64,000 bases of DNA from CAZHCA01 sp964530825 (GTDB lineage: Bacteria; Bacteroidota; Bacteroidia; Chitinophagales; Saprospiraceae): positions 169,484 through 233,483 of the forward strand of contig CAZHCA010000004.1 of the NCBI GenBank assembly GCA_964530825.1, in the 5' to 3' direction. The first letter of the stretch is position 1. Every line of letters begins with the position of its first letter. Of the stretch, positions 17,047 through 26,500 are shown one piece after another. The notes beneath the pieces were generated by a model. It had not been told where the DNA came from. It did no database searches and saw only the letters and a list, made by a program, of their open reading frames with translations. Both the position numbers and the translations under genes were made by a program.

Positions 17047-17898
17047 CTAGGCGCCAATTTTACCCAATTCGACGCCTTCGGAATAGGCTACGGGAATCTG
17101 GTGGTCATGCAGCGCTTTCTTGATACGCCGATGGGCTTCGTAGTAAACGATCCAATAATCTTCGGCTTTGGCATAAGGGCGCACCGCCAGTAGGATAGAG
17201 TGGCTATCGAAAGCATGGATGCCTACGAAAGGCTCCGGTTTTTCCAATACTTCCGGGATGTTGGTTAAGGATGCCAGGATAATCCGGCTAACTTCGTCAA
17301 AAGACTCTTGATAAGGAATGGGAATCTCCAAATCTACGCGCAGGGTTTTGCGCGTGGAATAGTTGATAATGGTACTGCTAACCGCCTGTGCATTCGGGAT
17401 AATCACGGTCCGGTTGTCGAGGGTCGTCAAAATAGTGTTGAAAATTTGAATTTCCGCGACGTATCCTACCCTTTCGTCAATTTCGACTAAATCGGCCACC
17501 GTATAGGGGCGAAAAATCAGCACCATAATGCCGGAAGCAAAGTTGCTTAGACTGCCCTGCAGGGCCAATCCCACCGCGAATCCGGCTGCAGCCAGAACGG
17601 CTACGAATGAGGTGGTCTCAATTCCTACAATACCCGCTGCGCTAAAGATGAGTAACACCTTCAAGCTAATACTCAGCAAAGAACTCAAAAAGGGTTGAAT
17701 TTCCTTGTTGAGCTTTGTGCGCTGCATGGAAGCTTTTAACAGGCTGGTTAAGTAGCGAATAAAGCGTAAGCCAACTAAAAATACAAGTATGGCCAACACT
17801 ACCCTTGGCAGATAGGTGATGGTCAATTCCGTTGCGGTTTCCAAAATGCGGTTAAAATCAAGATTTAGTGTTTCCATAATTTTATTGGAGCTGATCAT
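17047..17898 (-). CDS. Small-conductance mechanosensitive channel, MscS family
   Basis: The 283-residue protein has three N-terminal membrane helices (about 22-45, 63-85, 92-115). The pore-lining TM3 region is AAAGFAVGLALQGSLSNFAS, rich in Gly/Ala as in MscS, and the following beta-domain motif is FRPYTVADLVEIDERVGYVAEI. The C-terminal alpha/beta vestibule domain is complete. It would open under membrane tension and release solutes during hypo-osmotic shock. An in-frame ATG at 17877 (giving METLNLDF..., closer to the E. coli MscS start) is a good alternative start. Confidence 0.93.
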   Translation of the reverse strand: MISSNKIMETLNLDFNRILETATELTITYLPRVVLAILVFLVGLRFIRYLTSLLKASMQRTKLNKEIQPFLSSLLSISLKVLLIFSAAGIVGIETTSFVAVLAAAGFAVGLALQGSLSNFASGIMVLIFRPYTVADLVEIDERVGYVAEIQIFNTILTTLDNRTVIIPNAQAVSSTIINYSTRKTLRVDLEIPIPYQESFDEVSRIILASLTNIPEVLEKPEPFVGIHAFDSHSILLAVRPYAKAEDYWIVYYEAHRRIKKALHDHQIPVAYSEGVELGKIGA

Positions 17899-18032
17899 TC
17901 GTTTGCTAAATAAGCAGGCAGTCTAATCCGCAATCACCTCTGGATCGCCCTGGGCACTGAGTTGCTCCAGTATTGATTCTTTTTGCGATAGCCCCGCACC
18001 GTTTCCCGGTACCTGCCCCGGGCAGCTCAAAA

Positions 18033-18575
18033 TTAGGTTTTTTCTAAAAACGGCAGGGCATAAAAAGCCGTACTCACGTGCATGGTCTGGAGGAACTGCT
18101 GCTCGTGGAGAAGTTGCCGGAAGGTATGGAGGGACACCAATTCCTGTCGAAAGTCCTCGGATGCTTCCGGTTGGGCATTTTGCAGTACATACCCACCACT
18201 GGCTAAGAAGGCATAAACGCGATTGGTCTGCTTATCGGGGTTCGGGGCTAACAGGGCCAGCCGCCTTAGGTGTGGGAAAAAATAACCGGTTTCTTCTAGC
18301 AACTCGCGCTGCATGGCTGCCTCCGGGCTCTCGTCGGTGGGATCGATGGTTCCACTGGGGAGCTCAAGGATCCGCTGCCCCCATCCATGGCGGTAGGTAC
18401 GCTGTAGAATAATCTGATTTTCTTCGGTTACGGCTACCGCATTCATCCAGTCGGGGTAGTCCAGAACATAGAAGGGGTCCACGATGCGCCCATCGGCGGT
18501 CAGGCAGGCATCAGAACGCAGTTTGATCCATCGATCGTGTAGTAGTGTGCGCGAATGGAGTATACGCCAACTCAT
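18033..18575 (-). CDS. Nudix hydrolase, ADP-ribose pyrophosphatase-like
   Basis: The 180-residue protein contains a Nudix box, GTIDPTDESPEAAMQRELLE followed by ETGY. The R-E-L-L-E-E-T-G catalytic helix is intact, but the spacing between the first Gly and Glu is one residue longer than the classical pattern. The upstream LQRTYRHGWGQRILELPSG is the substrate-side region typical of the ADP-ribose pyrophosphatase branch. It likely hydrolyses a nucleoside diphosphate linked to a small moiety. It lies 8 bp downstream of the secreted-protein gene on the same strand. Confidence 0.9.
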   Translation of the reverse strand: MSWRILHSRTLLHDRWIKLRSDACLTADGRIVDPFYVLDYPDWMNAVAVTEENQIILQRTYRHGWGQRILELPSGTIDPTDESPEAAMQRELLEETGYFFPHLRRLALLAPNPDKQTNRVYAFLASGGYVLQNAQPEASEDFRQELVSLHTFRQLLHEQQFLQTMHVSTAFYALPFLEKT

Positions 18576-18582
18576 ACCGGAT

Positions 18583-19350
18583 TTATTCTATCCACCAAGT
18601 TTCGCCTTCTTTTTCGATAGCTTTGGGCTGACCAAGCAGGAAGGCATTATTGTAGTTTTCCCAGCCGTATTCGAGGTATTGTTCGGCGGGACCGAACATT
18701 GCGGCCCCTTGATCTAATTCAAAGCTATCAGGAATGCGGTAATCGCCCCAATTGGCTTTTTTGGGGTCAGGCTCTCCGTATTTGGTCCAGAGCCCCTGAA
18801 ATTGATTATTGTAGAAGCCGTCAGCGAAGCTCATCAGTTCTTCGTATTGGGGACGCCCGGCTTCGTCGAGGTTGAAATAGGAAACAAAGACCCCTTCGAA
18901 AACCCCTACGTGCTTCTGCTTCTGATCTTCGAAGAACCGGTATTCTCCCAAAACCAATCCAAAGGTCTTGTCCGGATATTCCAGATTATCCATTTCCCGG
19001 ATGTGCGCGATCTCCATCGTGCCCTGGAAACGGCAAACGTTACTACCCACTTTACTTTTTCCGTAAACCAGGTAAAGTTTTGGATTTTCGGGATGCTTAA
19101 TCACGGAGATCAGCCGCATATACAAACGGCGGTAATTGCTGCCGATATACCCCAGAGTAGTATGATTACCGGACTCCAGTTGCTGGCTAAAGTCGTGTTG
19201 AATATATTGCTCGAGTTGCTCTTTGTCGTGGACGTCTTCTGCGTACAAGACTTCAGTGGCAAAATCCCCAGCGTACTGTTCATTGAGTTCTTGACCAGCG
19301 AGAGAGAACGCGAGGAGGAGGCTGCCACCCAGAACAATCAGTTTTGACAT
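18583..19350 (-). CDS. Uncharacterised exported protein
   Basis: This is a 255-residue protein when started at ATG 19350; a GTG two codons earlier lies inside the preceding gene's stop region. It has a signal peptide (about 1-20, KLIVLGGSLLLAFSLAGQ). The mature part is acidic and aromatic-rich with no motif I recognise. Segments such as YMRLISVIKHPENPKLYLVY, FGLVLGEYRFFED and VFVSYFNLDEAGRPQYEELM suggest a mixed alpha/beta fold with long strands. It starts 2 bp before the end of the helicase gene upstream and is followed by the Nudix gene, so it is probably in an operon with both. No function is proposed. Confidence 0.75.
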   Translation of the reverse strand: MSKLIVLGGSLLLAFSLAGQELNEQYAGDFATEVLYAEDVHDKEQLEQYIQHDFSQQLESGNHTTLGYIGSNYRRLYMRLISVIKHPENPKLYLVYGKSKVGSNVCRFQGTMEIAHIREMDNLEYPDKTFGLVLGEYRFFEDQKQKHVGVFEGVFVSYFNLDEAGRPQYEELMSFADGFYNNQFQGLWTKYGEPDPKKANWGDYRIPDSFELDQGAAMFGPAEQYLEYGWENYNNAFLLGQPKAIEKEGETWWIE

Positions 19351-19352
19351 TA

Positions 19353-22300
19353 TCACGGTGTTTTTTTTGGGTCTTCAAAAAGGGAGATCTGTCGGGGTAC
19401 CAGCTGGATATCTACCAGGGCGCCATCCAGTACAAAATGTAAAATCGTTTTTGCGGATTGGTCCAGTACGGCGTTAATTCCTTCCTTACTAAGGTAGAAC
19501 CAATCCCCCAATTCCAGTGCTTTGTCCCGCCACTTTTTTCGCCCTCCGGCATAGCCCGAGTGCTGTATAATGAGCGGTCCGGAAGCGGTATGTGCCAGCA
19601 GATCGATGACTGTCTCGAAGCAGCGTTTATTTTTCCAGTATACCAGGGGGTACTTGCGCAAGAAACGTTCTACCTGGTATTGTTCCTGCAAAAGCGACCA
19701 AAACTGGTCGGCGTATCGAACGAGTGCGTTTGATGGCAGGTCATCTGAGATTTCGAATCGGCGCACCATACCCGCTGCGGAATGCAGGCGTTGATCATCG
19801 GCATACGTGGGCAGGTCGGCGGCCAGGAAAGCCTTGATGGCTTTGCCGACCAGGTACGGGGCATCTACCTTTTCCTTATCAATTGGCGGCGACAGGCGCT
19901 TGATAACGCCGGTATTGGCTTGGTAGGCCCCTTGTAAACGTTCCTGCCTCAGATCATATCGCTCGGTAGGGTAGGTTCGGAGTCCTTCGGATATGTTTGG
20001 GTATAAGGTAGGGGAGGTATGCAGGCTCGCTACGGGCAGATCTTTTGGATAGTAAAAAACTTCCGTTTCCTTTTGCAGCCACCGCCCTTCCCAACACCAA
20101 GGCGATTCTTGTGTATCGGGGTCCAGGGTTGGAAGGCCTTCCTCCCCATCGTGCCAGGTCCGGTTCAGCCAGCGGGCGGGGTTATCGGTTGTCGGAAAGA
20201 CCAGGTAGTCGCGGGCGCGTGTCACGCCTACATATAGCAGGCGTGCTTCTTCCTGCCTGGCATTTTTAACGTTGCGAGCCTGCAAGTCGGTCTGCATCAG
20301 TCGGTCGGTGAGGGCCATGTTCTTGTCTTGCCGGTCGTAAGGGTTGACCCAATAGCGAAGCCAGGCGCCGGCGAGGATATCATTAAGTTCGATGGTTTCG
20401 TTATCGCGCTCCAGCGACAGTCCCCAGAGATCGGCCCGAATCTTATCCTCGAGGCTGTGACAGATAACTATGGGCCATTCCAATCCCTTGCTTTTGTGGT
20501 AGGTCAGCAAGTTAACCGCATCGGGTCCCAGACCTGCCCCCTGAAGATCGGCCTCGCGTTGATGCAGGCCTTCCAGGAAAAGAAGATAGCCGGCTAGGGA
20601 TGCGGCATTATGCATTCGGTTACAGCCTTCTTCGTACTGTAAAGCGTATTGTCGCAGTTGCTCGAGATTATCGAGTCGCTGCTGGCCCCGCCCCCATTTG
20701 ACCACTTGTCGGCGCAGGTCCAGAGCCGTAATGAGCAGATCGAGCATTTCGGAACTGGATAAATCCCTTACCTCTGTGCGCAGTTGGTCCAGCCGGGCCA
20801 ACAGGGGGTGCTCGGGGGTCCACGGCCGGCGCAGGTTTTCTTCCTGTTGTAGAAATGACGAGCGCTGGGCCACAATGTCTTCCAGGGGGTAGTCGGCGTA
20901 GAGGCGCAAGATTTCTGCTACGGCCAATGCATCTTCCTGGTTCATCAGATATCTAAAGCAGGCCAGGGTGAGCTGGGCCTCTGCCGATTTGACCAAACCG
21001 GCGCGGGAGATGGCTGCTCTCAACCCCGCTCGGTGCAGGGTATCGGCCATCTGTTGGCAGGTTTTGTTCGATCGGCAAAGAATTGCGACATCGCCCGGTC
21101 GGGCTTTTCTATATTGCTTTTCACCTTTAGGTAAGATCATAGAGCCCCGTTCCAGCCAAGTCTTGAGGCTGCGAGCGATACACGCGTTGGTCCACTCGTT
21201 TTTAATTCGGAGGCGCCTACCTTGTTCGTCCTGTTCTATTTTGAAATGCCAGTGTACCAAAGCAAGGCCTACTGATGGGGGTTCAGGAGCTTTGTTGAGC
21301 CCGTTGGGCGTGCCGCTGTTGGTTCGCTTCGGCTGGAGGGCGACTTGTTCGGCAGGCATGTGTGCGAAAGCCTTGGTAAACAGAGCATTGGTGGCGGCGA
21401 CGATATCTTCCCGCGAGCGCCAAGAGTGCGTCTGAATATCTTCGGGCCGTACCCCTCCGTTTGCCTTGATGATGGCCTCCATGAGTTCCGGCGCCGCTCC
21501 TCGAAAGCCGTATATAGACTGCTTCGGGTCGCCTACCCATACGGAATAGCGAGCAATCTGGGAGAGCTTGAGAAAAATGGACAACTGGATCGGGCTGGTA
21601 TCCTGAAATTCATCGACCATCAGGAGTTCGAGTTCTTCGCCCAGTACTTGTCTTACCTGGGGATGATCGAGCAGGTTATTGACGAGTACCTCCATATCGG
21701 TATAGTCGATCAGGCCACGCTTTTTTTTATACTTCTCGTATTCTTCTAACGCAGCTACCGCAATGCCGAAGAGCTCGTCTAGGAAGCTCTTGATATCGTC
21801 TTGGAAGGTCGCCAACCGCTCGTGTTGCTGTGCCAATTCGATCAGGTCACTAACCGCATCGCGACTTTTTGCTCCCACCTTAAGCTTGGATAGTTGCGCC
21901 CAGTCTGGCCAGGAGAGCAAATCTCCCAGCTGGAGGCGATGAGCCATGCGTTTCAATTGGCCTAATGCTGTTTTGGTCTGCTTGGTGGAATCCTCGTTAC
22001 CTGCGAGCGCACGAATAGTATCTTGCAGTATTGCAGTGAACCGGGCAAGGTACTGATCATCCAGATCGGGCGGAGGCAGATGCTCAGAATAAGCAGCCCA
22101 GGAACGTTCGCCGCACGCTCCGAGTTCGACCAGGGAAAGGTCGTTAGTGCGAGCCACTTCCGTGATCTTGCGTACTTCTTTACGCCAATCGAAATACTCG
22201 TTCTTACTTAGCCCCAACCGCTCGCAGAGCTGTTCCATGGTAGCTACGCGATTTTCGTGCAGCACCGTGGCCAACGCGTGGTCAAATAGTGTTTGGTGGT

Positions 22301-22610
22301 CTTCATCGGCAATGATGGATGCTTCAGGTGCAACACCTGCTTCATAGGCAAATCGCTCCAGTAATTTCACACCTAAGCCATGGACCGTCCCGATCAAAGC
22401 GTTGTTGAGGTCATCGGCTTGCTCCTGCATTCCGCTCTCCAACAGCCGCACCCGAACGCGCTCCTGTAGTTCGGCGGCAGCTTTCTTCGTAAAAGTAGTA
22501 GCAATGACACCGTCAGCACTTACCCCCGATTCCAGTAAACTGACCAATTCACTGGTGAGGCGGTAGGTTTTGCCGCTCCCGGCGCCAGCGGAGATCGTTT
22601 TCAGGTTCAT
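19353..22610 (-). CDS. UvrD/AddA-like superfamily 1 helicase with degenerate nuclease domain
   Basis: The 1085-residue protein has the SF1A helicase order. The Walker A motif is SAGAGSGKT (K14), motif Ia is TTFTKKAAAELQERV, the Walker B/motif II is LMVDEFQDTSPIQL (about 331-344), motif III is WVGDPKQSIYGFRGAAPELM, and motif V/VI appears late (LLTYHKSKGLEWPIVICHSL, LLYVGVTRARDYL). Length and order match the AddA/RecB family used in double-strand-break resection. The C-terminal region aligns with the RecB-type nuclease domain. VIDLL near 1003 keeps the first Asp, but the expected D-Y-K triad is replaced by I-Q-H-S-G near 1015-1019, so nuclease activity looks lost. No AddB partner lies nearby. 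Confidence 0.85.
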   Translation of the reverse strand: MNLKTISAGAGSGKTYRLTSELVSLLESGVSADGVIATTFTKKAAAELQERVRVRLLESGMQEQADDLNNALIGTVHGLGVKLLERFAYEAGVAPEASIIADEDHQTLFDHALATVLHENRVATMEQLCERLGLSKNEYFDWRKEVRKITEVARTNDLSLVELGACGERSWAAYSEHLPPPDLDDQYLARFTAILQDTIRALAGNEDSTKQTKTALGQLKRMAHRLQLGDLLSWPDWAQLSKLKVGAKSRDAVSDLIELAQQHERLATFQDDIKSFLDELFGIAVAALEEYEKYKKKRGLIDYTDMEVLVNNLLDHPQVRQVLGEELELLMVDEFQDTSPIQLSIFLKLSQIARYSVWVGDPKQSIYGFRGAAPELMEAIIKANGGVRPEDIQTHSWRSREDIVAATNALFTKAFAHMPAEQVALQPKRTNSGTPNGLNKAPEPPSVGLALVHWHFKIEQDEQGRRLRIKNEWTNACIARSLKTWLERGSMILPKGEKQYRKARPGDVAILCRSNKTCQQMADTLHRAGLRAAISRAGLVKSAEAQLTLACFRYLMNQEDALAVAEILRLYADYPLEDIVAQRSSFLQQEENLRRPWTPEHPLLARLDQLRTEVRDLSSSEMLDLLITALDLRRQVVKWGRGQQRLDNLEQLRQYALQYEEGCNRMHNAASLAGYLLFLEGLHQREADLQGAGLGPDAVNLLTYHKSKGLEWPIVICHSLEDKIRADLWGLSLERDNETIELNDILAGAWLRYWVNPYDRQDKNMALTDRLMQTDLQARNVKNARQEEARLLYVGVTRARDYLVFPTTDNPARWLNRTWHDGEEGLPTLDPDTQESPWCWEGRWLQKETEVFYYPKDLPVASLHTSPTLYPNISEGLRTYPTERYDLRQERLQGAYQANTGVIKRLSPPIDKEKVDAPYLVGKAIKAFLAADLPTYADDQRLHSAAGMVRRFEISDDLPSNALVRYADQFWSLLQEQYQVERFLRKYPLVYWKNKRCFETVIDLLAHTASGPLIIQHSGYAGGRKKWRDKALELGDWFYLSKEGINAVLDQSAKTILHFVLDGALVDIQLVPRQISLFEDPKKTP

Positions 22611-22643
22611 ACTTTCGTTTTCTAAGGAAAAAGATACGCATTA

Positions 22644-23123
22644 TCAACAAAATGATGAATAATGAAGGCCGCGTCTCACGGCCTGGTGGCAAAAAAGCCG
22701 GTACTGGCGCGTGTAATCAACCGTGAGGCCTTGCAATGCCTGGGTAATGTGCCGGGTATCCACCCGGTGAAGGTAGCCCGCCCTGCGTGCCAGCCGAACC
22801 TGAGTGGAAAGCGCCCGTAGACGCCTTAAAAATTGAACGTAAGCTTCGCGCCTTTCCCTGTGTTTCACGCCTAGCAACAGCGCGAAATAATCTTCCAATA
22901 GATGCGGAGCATGTTGTAGCAGTTGTCTTTCAATGGCCCTTGCGCCCGGTCTTTCTGGTAAATGATCGACAAGTCGAAGGATATCAGCACATAGTTGGAG
23001 TAACCGAGTAGCTGCTTCCGTTTGTTGAAGCGTGCCGCCGAGAAAGTTCTGGAAAAAACGAAGGTTAGCCCCCTTGTGGGAAGAGGACTGACCGAATTTG
23101 AATAAGTTCGGGGATGTTGGCAA
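22644..23123 (-). CDS. Hypothetical helical protein without an ATG start
   Basis: This 159-codon frame is open and its translation looks protein-like: mostly helical, rich in Arg, Leu and His (LLQLCADILRLVDHLPERPG, LLEDYFALLLGVKHRERREA). However, it has no in-frame ATG; the first usable codon is TTG at 23123, and the frame stays open further upstream. It lies alone between the helicase gene and the delta-60 protein gene, both minus strand. I recognise no family. It could be a genuine gene with a rare start, a decayed gene, or a chance frame. Confidence 0.4.
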   Translation of the reverse strand: MPTSPNLFKFGQSSSHKGANLRFFQNFLGGTLQQTEAATRLLQLCADILRLVDHLPERPGARAIERQLLQHAPHLLEDYFALLLGVKHRERREAYVQFLRRLRALSTQVRLARRAGYLHRVDTRHITQALQGLTVDYTRQYRLFCHQAVRRGLHYSSFC

Positions 23124-23187
23124 AATATTTATGGTTTTTGGTAAAACATCCTTAAAGTTAAAAAAATAAAACCTATTTGATAATAAA

Positions 23188-25683
23188 TTATTGCTTTATT
23201 ATTTTTTTGCTTATGGTTCGATTGTCTAAATGCGCCGTCAGCATGTACATGCCTTTGGGGAGGTCGGCTAGGTCAATGATATGTTTCTGTTGGCCGTAAC
23301 TATCCACGCTGAGGCGTTTCATAGTTTGTCCCAGCATATTGGTGACGACCACAGGGAAGGTCCCCTCGTATTGGTAGGCCAACTCCAGCGTGATGGTTTC
23401 CATAAAGGGGTTGGGATAAAGGTAAAGTTCTTGGGGGAACGGTTCCTCCGAAGTACTGGTGATAATCTGCGCGTCCGAGATCAGAATCTTACCCAGGGAA
23501 GCATGCTGTTTGCTTGGACCGGCGACGAATTCGCCCGCCGCATAAGCCGTGGTATCATCCTGCATGGTAATGCGGTTCATGGTGCCCTCGTAGGCCAGCT
23601 TCAGCGAATCGGCCAGTGATCCGTCCGGGTTGAGGATGACCGGGCTGCTCAGCTTTCCTTCCTCGGGTTGATGGTTGCGCCCGGCAATGAGCAGGCGCCC
23701 GTCTGACAACACCTTTACTTCTTCCGGGTAACCACCGTCGACCAGTGCGGCAGAAGGGCCGTCGAGCTGAAAGGTGGTGTCCATCCGGCCATCGGGGTGC
23801 AGCCGGATCAGATCGTGGTAAACCGAATCCCCGCTCACAGCCTCAAAGTTACCCGCCAGTAGAATTTTGTGATCCTCCTGAATAACAACGCGATAATCTG
23901 GGTCCTCTTCGGAACGAAGTTCTAGCTGGGGGTTGAAGTTGATATCAGGCTGGATAAACTGGTTTACCCGGACCAGGTCGCTGGGAGCACTGCCGCTGAC
24001 GGTGATGTTTTTTCCTGCCAGCAGCAGCATATTTCCGGCGGCCAGTTCGATGTCGTTAATTTCCTGGGCCTGAATGAGATCGAAAAAGCTTCGATCCAGG
24101 CTGCCATCGCGGTTATAGCGCAAGATTTTTCGCTGGAATTGATCTTCTACTTTGATGAAAAAATCCCCGTAAGCCAGAATCTGATCCTGAGGCGTAATCA
24201 GTAAGCCTTTTACATCTCCCACCAGATATTCACTGGTATCGGGGTGGAAGCTATGGTCGATGCGGCCATCCGGATGCAACCGACTGATGGCGTAATAAGG
24301 TTCGCTCAGTAAGTGTTGATAGCTACCCGCCGTGAGGATTTTGCCATCTTCTTGGATTTGTAAATCATTGATTTCATTGCGTGGATCCATGTTGGGTGGA
24401 CCGGCAAAGGAGGGATCGTGGGTGCCGTCGGGGGTAATTCGCGCCAGGTTGCGCACGCGCCGCCCGTTGATCGCTGTAAAGGTGCCACCTACCAGGACTT
24501 TGCGGTCCTCCAGCAATTTGATGGCGTTGATGCGGCCCGGGCGTTCGAAAGCCGGGTTAAAGGAAGGGTCGATCTGACCGTCGGGGTGGAGCTTGACCAT
24601 GCTGTAAGCATCCCGGCCGCCAAATTGACTAAAGTTGCCGCCTAGAAGAATACTTCCATCTGCTAGTATTTGGAAATCGGTAATTTGTCCGTCCGGGTTG
24701 GCTCCGGTATTTACGGGTAAAAGCTCCTGATTATCGGCATAGTGGTAGAGGTTTTCCTGGCGGTCCTTATTGGTCGATAAGTAAATCTCACCGTTCGGCG
24801 TAATGCGCATGCGCTTACTACTGATATCCATATAGGTGTGCTCCTGGTATTCCCCGTTGGCACGGAGCACGATCAGTGCCGGTTTGAGGAAAAACGAATT
24901 GGCAGTCAGGGCCAGACGGCCGTCAACAGCCGATTGAATCTCCCAGATATCGAGTAATTCATTACCGTCGGGTAACAGGGGGCTAAATACAAAGTCCCCG
25001 ACCGGTCGACCGTGGATATCAAAGCGCCAGACTTGGCCCAGATTGCCGTAGCGGCCGGCAATCAATATGTGCTTGCCGTCGTCGGAGCGCGTAATGGCAT
25101 TAACCAAAACATGCTGATCCTCCGGCAAGGGGAAACCGGTCTGTAGCTGGCCACCGGGGCCGAGCAAAACCAGCCCTTCTTTTTCCTGGCCGTTGAAAAC
25201 GGAAAAGCTTCCGCCGATCAGGGCCGACCCGTCAGGAAGCGGAAGGATGGAGCGGACGGGGCGGTCGATGTCGGTAATTTCTAAGAAAGAGTAATCAATA
25301 GCCCCATCTTCCTCCAGCCGGAAAACTAGAAACTTGCGTTCTCCCTGGGCATTGCGGTATTCACCGCCTACAAGGAGCCTGTTATCGGGCAGTATACCGT
25401 AGGCAGTGACGGTGATCTCGGTAGGCTCGTAGTTGAAAGCGTTGTCCAGGTTGCCGTTTTCGAGCAAACGGACCATGCCCCGCGCTTCTTGTCCGTTGAC
25501 GAAGCGGAATTGTCCCGCTACGAGGACCTTACCGCCGGGAAGTGCCGTAAACTGAGTGATTTCACCAGGTCGAGTTACTGATACCTCAAAGTTGGGATCG
25601 AAACGTTGGGCGGATAGCTGGCCTACGCTAAGCAGGCCCAGTAATAAAAGCAGTAATTTTGGTGTAGTTGTGTGATGTTTCAT
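23188..25683 (-). CDS. T9SS-secreted delta-60 repeat beta-propeller protein
   Basis: The 831-residue protein has a signal peptide (about 1-25). It then carries many copies of the delta-60 repeat, each with a variant of V-L-V-G-G-x-F plus x-x-L-x-P-D-G-x-x-D-x-x-F (for example ILADGSILLGGNFSQFGGRD, KLHPDGQIDPSFNP, ARITPDGTHDPSFAGP), which forms blades of a propeller-like solenoid. The last 80 residues are a T9SS type A sorting domain (LYLYPNPFMETITLEL, VTNMLGQTMKRLSV, DLPKGMYMLTAH, ending KKIIKQ). It should be exported by type IX secretion and left on the surface or released. The ligand is unknown; some repeats are degenerate. Confidence 0.93.
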   Translation of the reverse strand: MKHHTTTPKLLLLLLGLLSVGQLSAQRFDPNFEVSVTRPGEITQFTALPGGKVLVAGQFRFVNGQEARGMVRLLENGNLDNAFNYEPTEITVTAYGILPDNRLLVGGEYRNAQGERKFLVFRLEEDGAIDYSFLEITDIDRPVRSILPLPDGSALIGGSFSVFNGQEKEGLVLLGPGGQLQTGFPLPEDQHVLVNAITRSDDGKHILIAGRYGNLGQVWRFDIHGRPVGDFVFSPLLPDGNELLDIWEIQSAVDGRLALTANSFFLKPALIVLRANGEYQEHTYMDISSKRMRITPNGEIYLSTNKDRQENLYHYADNQELLPVNTGANPDGQITDFQILADGSILLGGNFSQFGGRDAYSMVKLHPDGQIDPSFNPAFERPGRINAIKLLEDRKVLVGGTFTAINGRRVRNLARITPDGTHDPSFAGPPNMDPRNEINDLQIQEDGKILTAGSYQHLLSEPYYAISRLHPDGRIDHSFHPDTSEYLVGDVKGLLITPQDQILAYGDFFIKVEDQFQRKILRYNRDGSLDRSFFDLIQAQEINDIELAAGNMLLLAGKNITVSGSAPSDLVRVNQFIQPDINFNPQLELRSEEDPDYRVVIQEDHKILLAGNFEAVSGDSVYHDLIRLHPDGRMDTTFQLDGPSAALVDGGYPEEVKVLSDGRLLIAGRNHQPEEGKLSSPVILNPDGSLADSLKLAYEGTMNRITMQDDTTAYAAGEFVAGPSKQHASLGKILISDAQIITSTSEEPFPQELYLYPNPFMETITLELAYQYEGTFPVVVTNMLGQTMKRLSVDSYGQQKHIIDLADLPKGMYMLTAHLDNRTISKKIIKQ

Positions 25684-25798
25684 GACTAGGCAGATACCTA
25701 TTTTGATAATTAATAATACGTTTTCGCATTATTTCAAATCAAAATATGTGCCAAAGCCATAGCCGGCCATCTACATATTTAATTTTTTATAAATGTGT

Positions 25799-26335
25799 TT
25801 AAAACTTGTTCTTCCACATCATGCTTTCCACTGGCTGGTCGGTGCGCTCCAGATATTTGGCGTCGCTTTTTTTATTGTAATAGCGTTCTATATCCCCGTC
25901 TACGCGGAAATAGATGAGTTGCCCGATAGGCATGCCGGCGTAAACTCGTACGGGGTGGGTGCAAGAGATCTCTAGGGTCCAGGTGTTGCAAAAGCCCACA
26001 TCTCCTTTGCCGGCGGTGGCGTGGATATCGATACCGAGGCGGCCGACGCTGGATTTTCCTTCGAGGAAAGGGACGGCATTATGGGTTTCGGTGTATTCCT
26101 GCGTAACCCCCAGGTACAAGGTGTTGGGGTGTAGCACCAATCCGTCTGCAGGAATTTCCATGTATTCTACGGTATTGTGCTTGCGTGCGTCGAGGATATG
26201 ATCTTTGTAAATGGCCAGGGTTTTTCCCAGATGAACATCATAGGAGTTGGTGCCGAGGCATTCTCGGTTAAAGGGCTCGATAACAATCTCACCGGTCTGG
26301 ATGCTTGCTAAAATCTTTTTGTCCGACAAAATCAT
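25799..26335 (-). CDS. dcd: dCTP deaminase
   Basis: The 178-residue protein begins MILSDKKILASIQTGEIVIEP and carries the trimeric dUTPase-fold motif LEGKSSVGRLGIDIHATAG. The catalytic Glu lies in the strand GDVGFCNTWTLEISCTHPV. The C-terminal segment, which closes over nucleotide triphosphate, is present. It converts dCTP to dUTP, feeding thymidylate synthesis. It could be the bifunctional deaminase/dUTPase seen in some lineages; the sequence does not decide this by eye. It is divergent from the cohesin-like lipoprotein gene, with 165 bp between the starts. Confidence 0.95.
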   Translation of the reverse strand: MILSDKKILASIQTGEIVIEPFNRECLGTNSYDVHLGKTLAIYKDHILDARKHNTVEYMEIPADGLVLHPNTLYLGVTQEYTETHNAVPFLEGKSSVGRLGIDIHATAGKGDVGFCNTWTLEISCTHPVRVYAGMPIGQLIYFRVDGDIERYYNKKSDAKYLERTDQPVESMMWKNKF

Positions 26336-26500
26336 GGTAACCCATTTCTGTTTGCAAAGCCAAAAGTACTACTTTCGACTTTGCAAAACTACAATGGATC
26401 GACTTAGATTTGCATAGCTTTCCAAGCTGTGCAGCTTTCATTTCGCCGGGTTGTTTTTCCAGGGGGTGGAAATGGGTTTTATTTACTATTATGGCAAAAA

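Noticed and set aside
18033..18575. Nudix box spacing as a sign of inactivation
   Set aside because: The catalytic R-E-x-x-E-E-x-G helix is complete; one extra residue in the preceding loop is tolerated in the fold.
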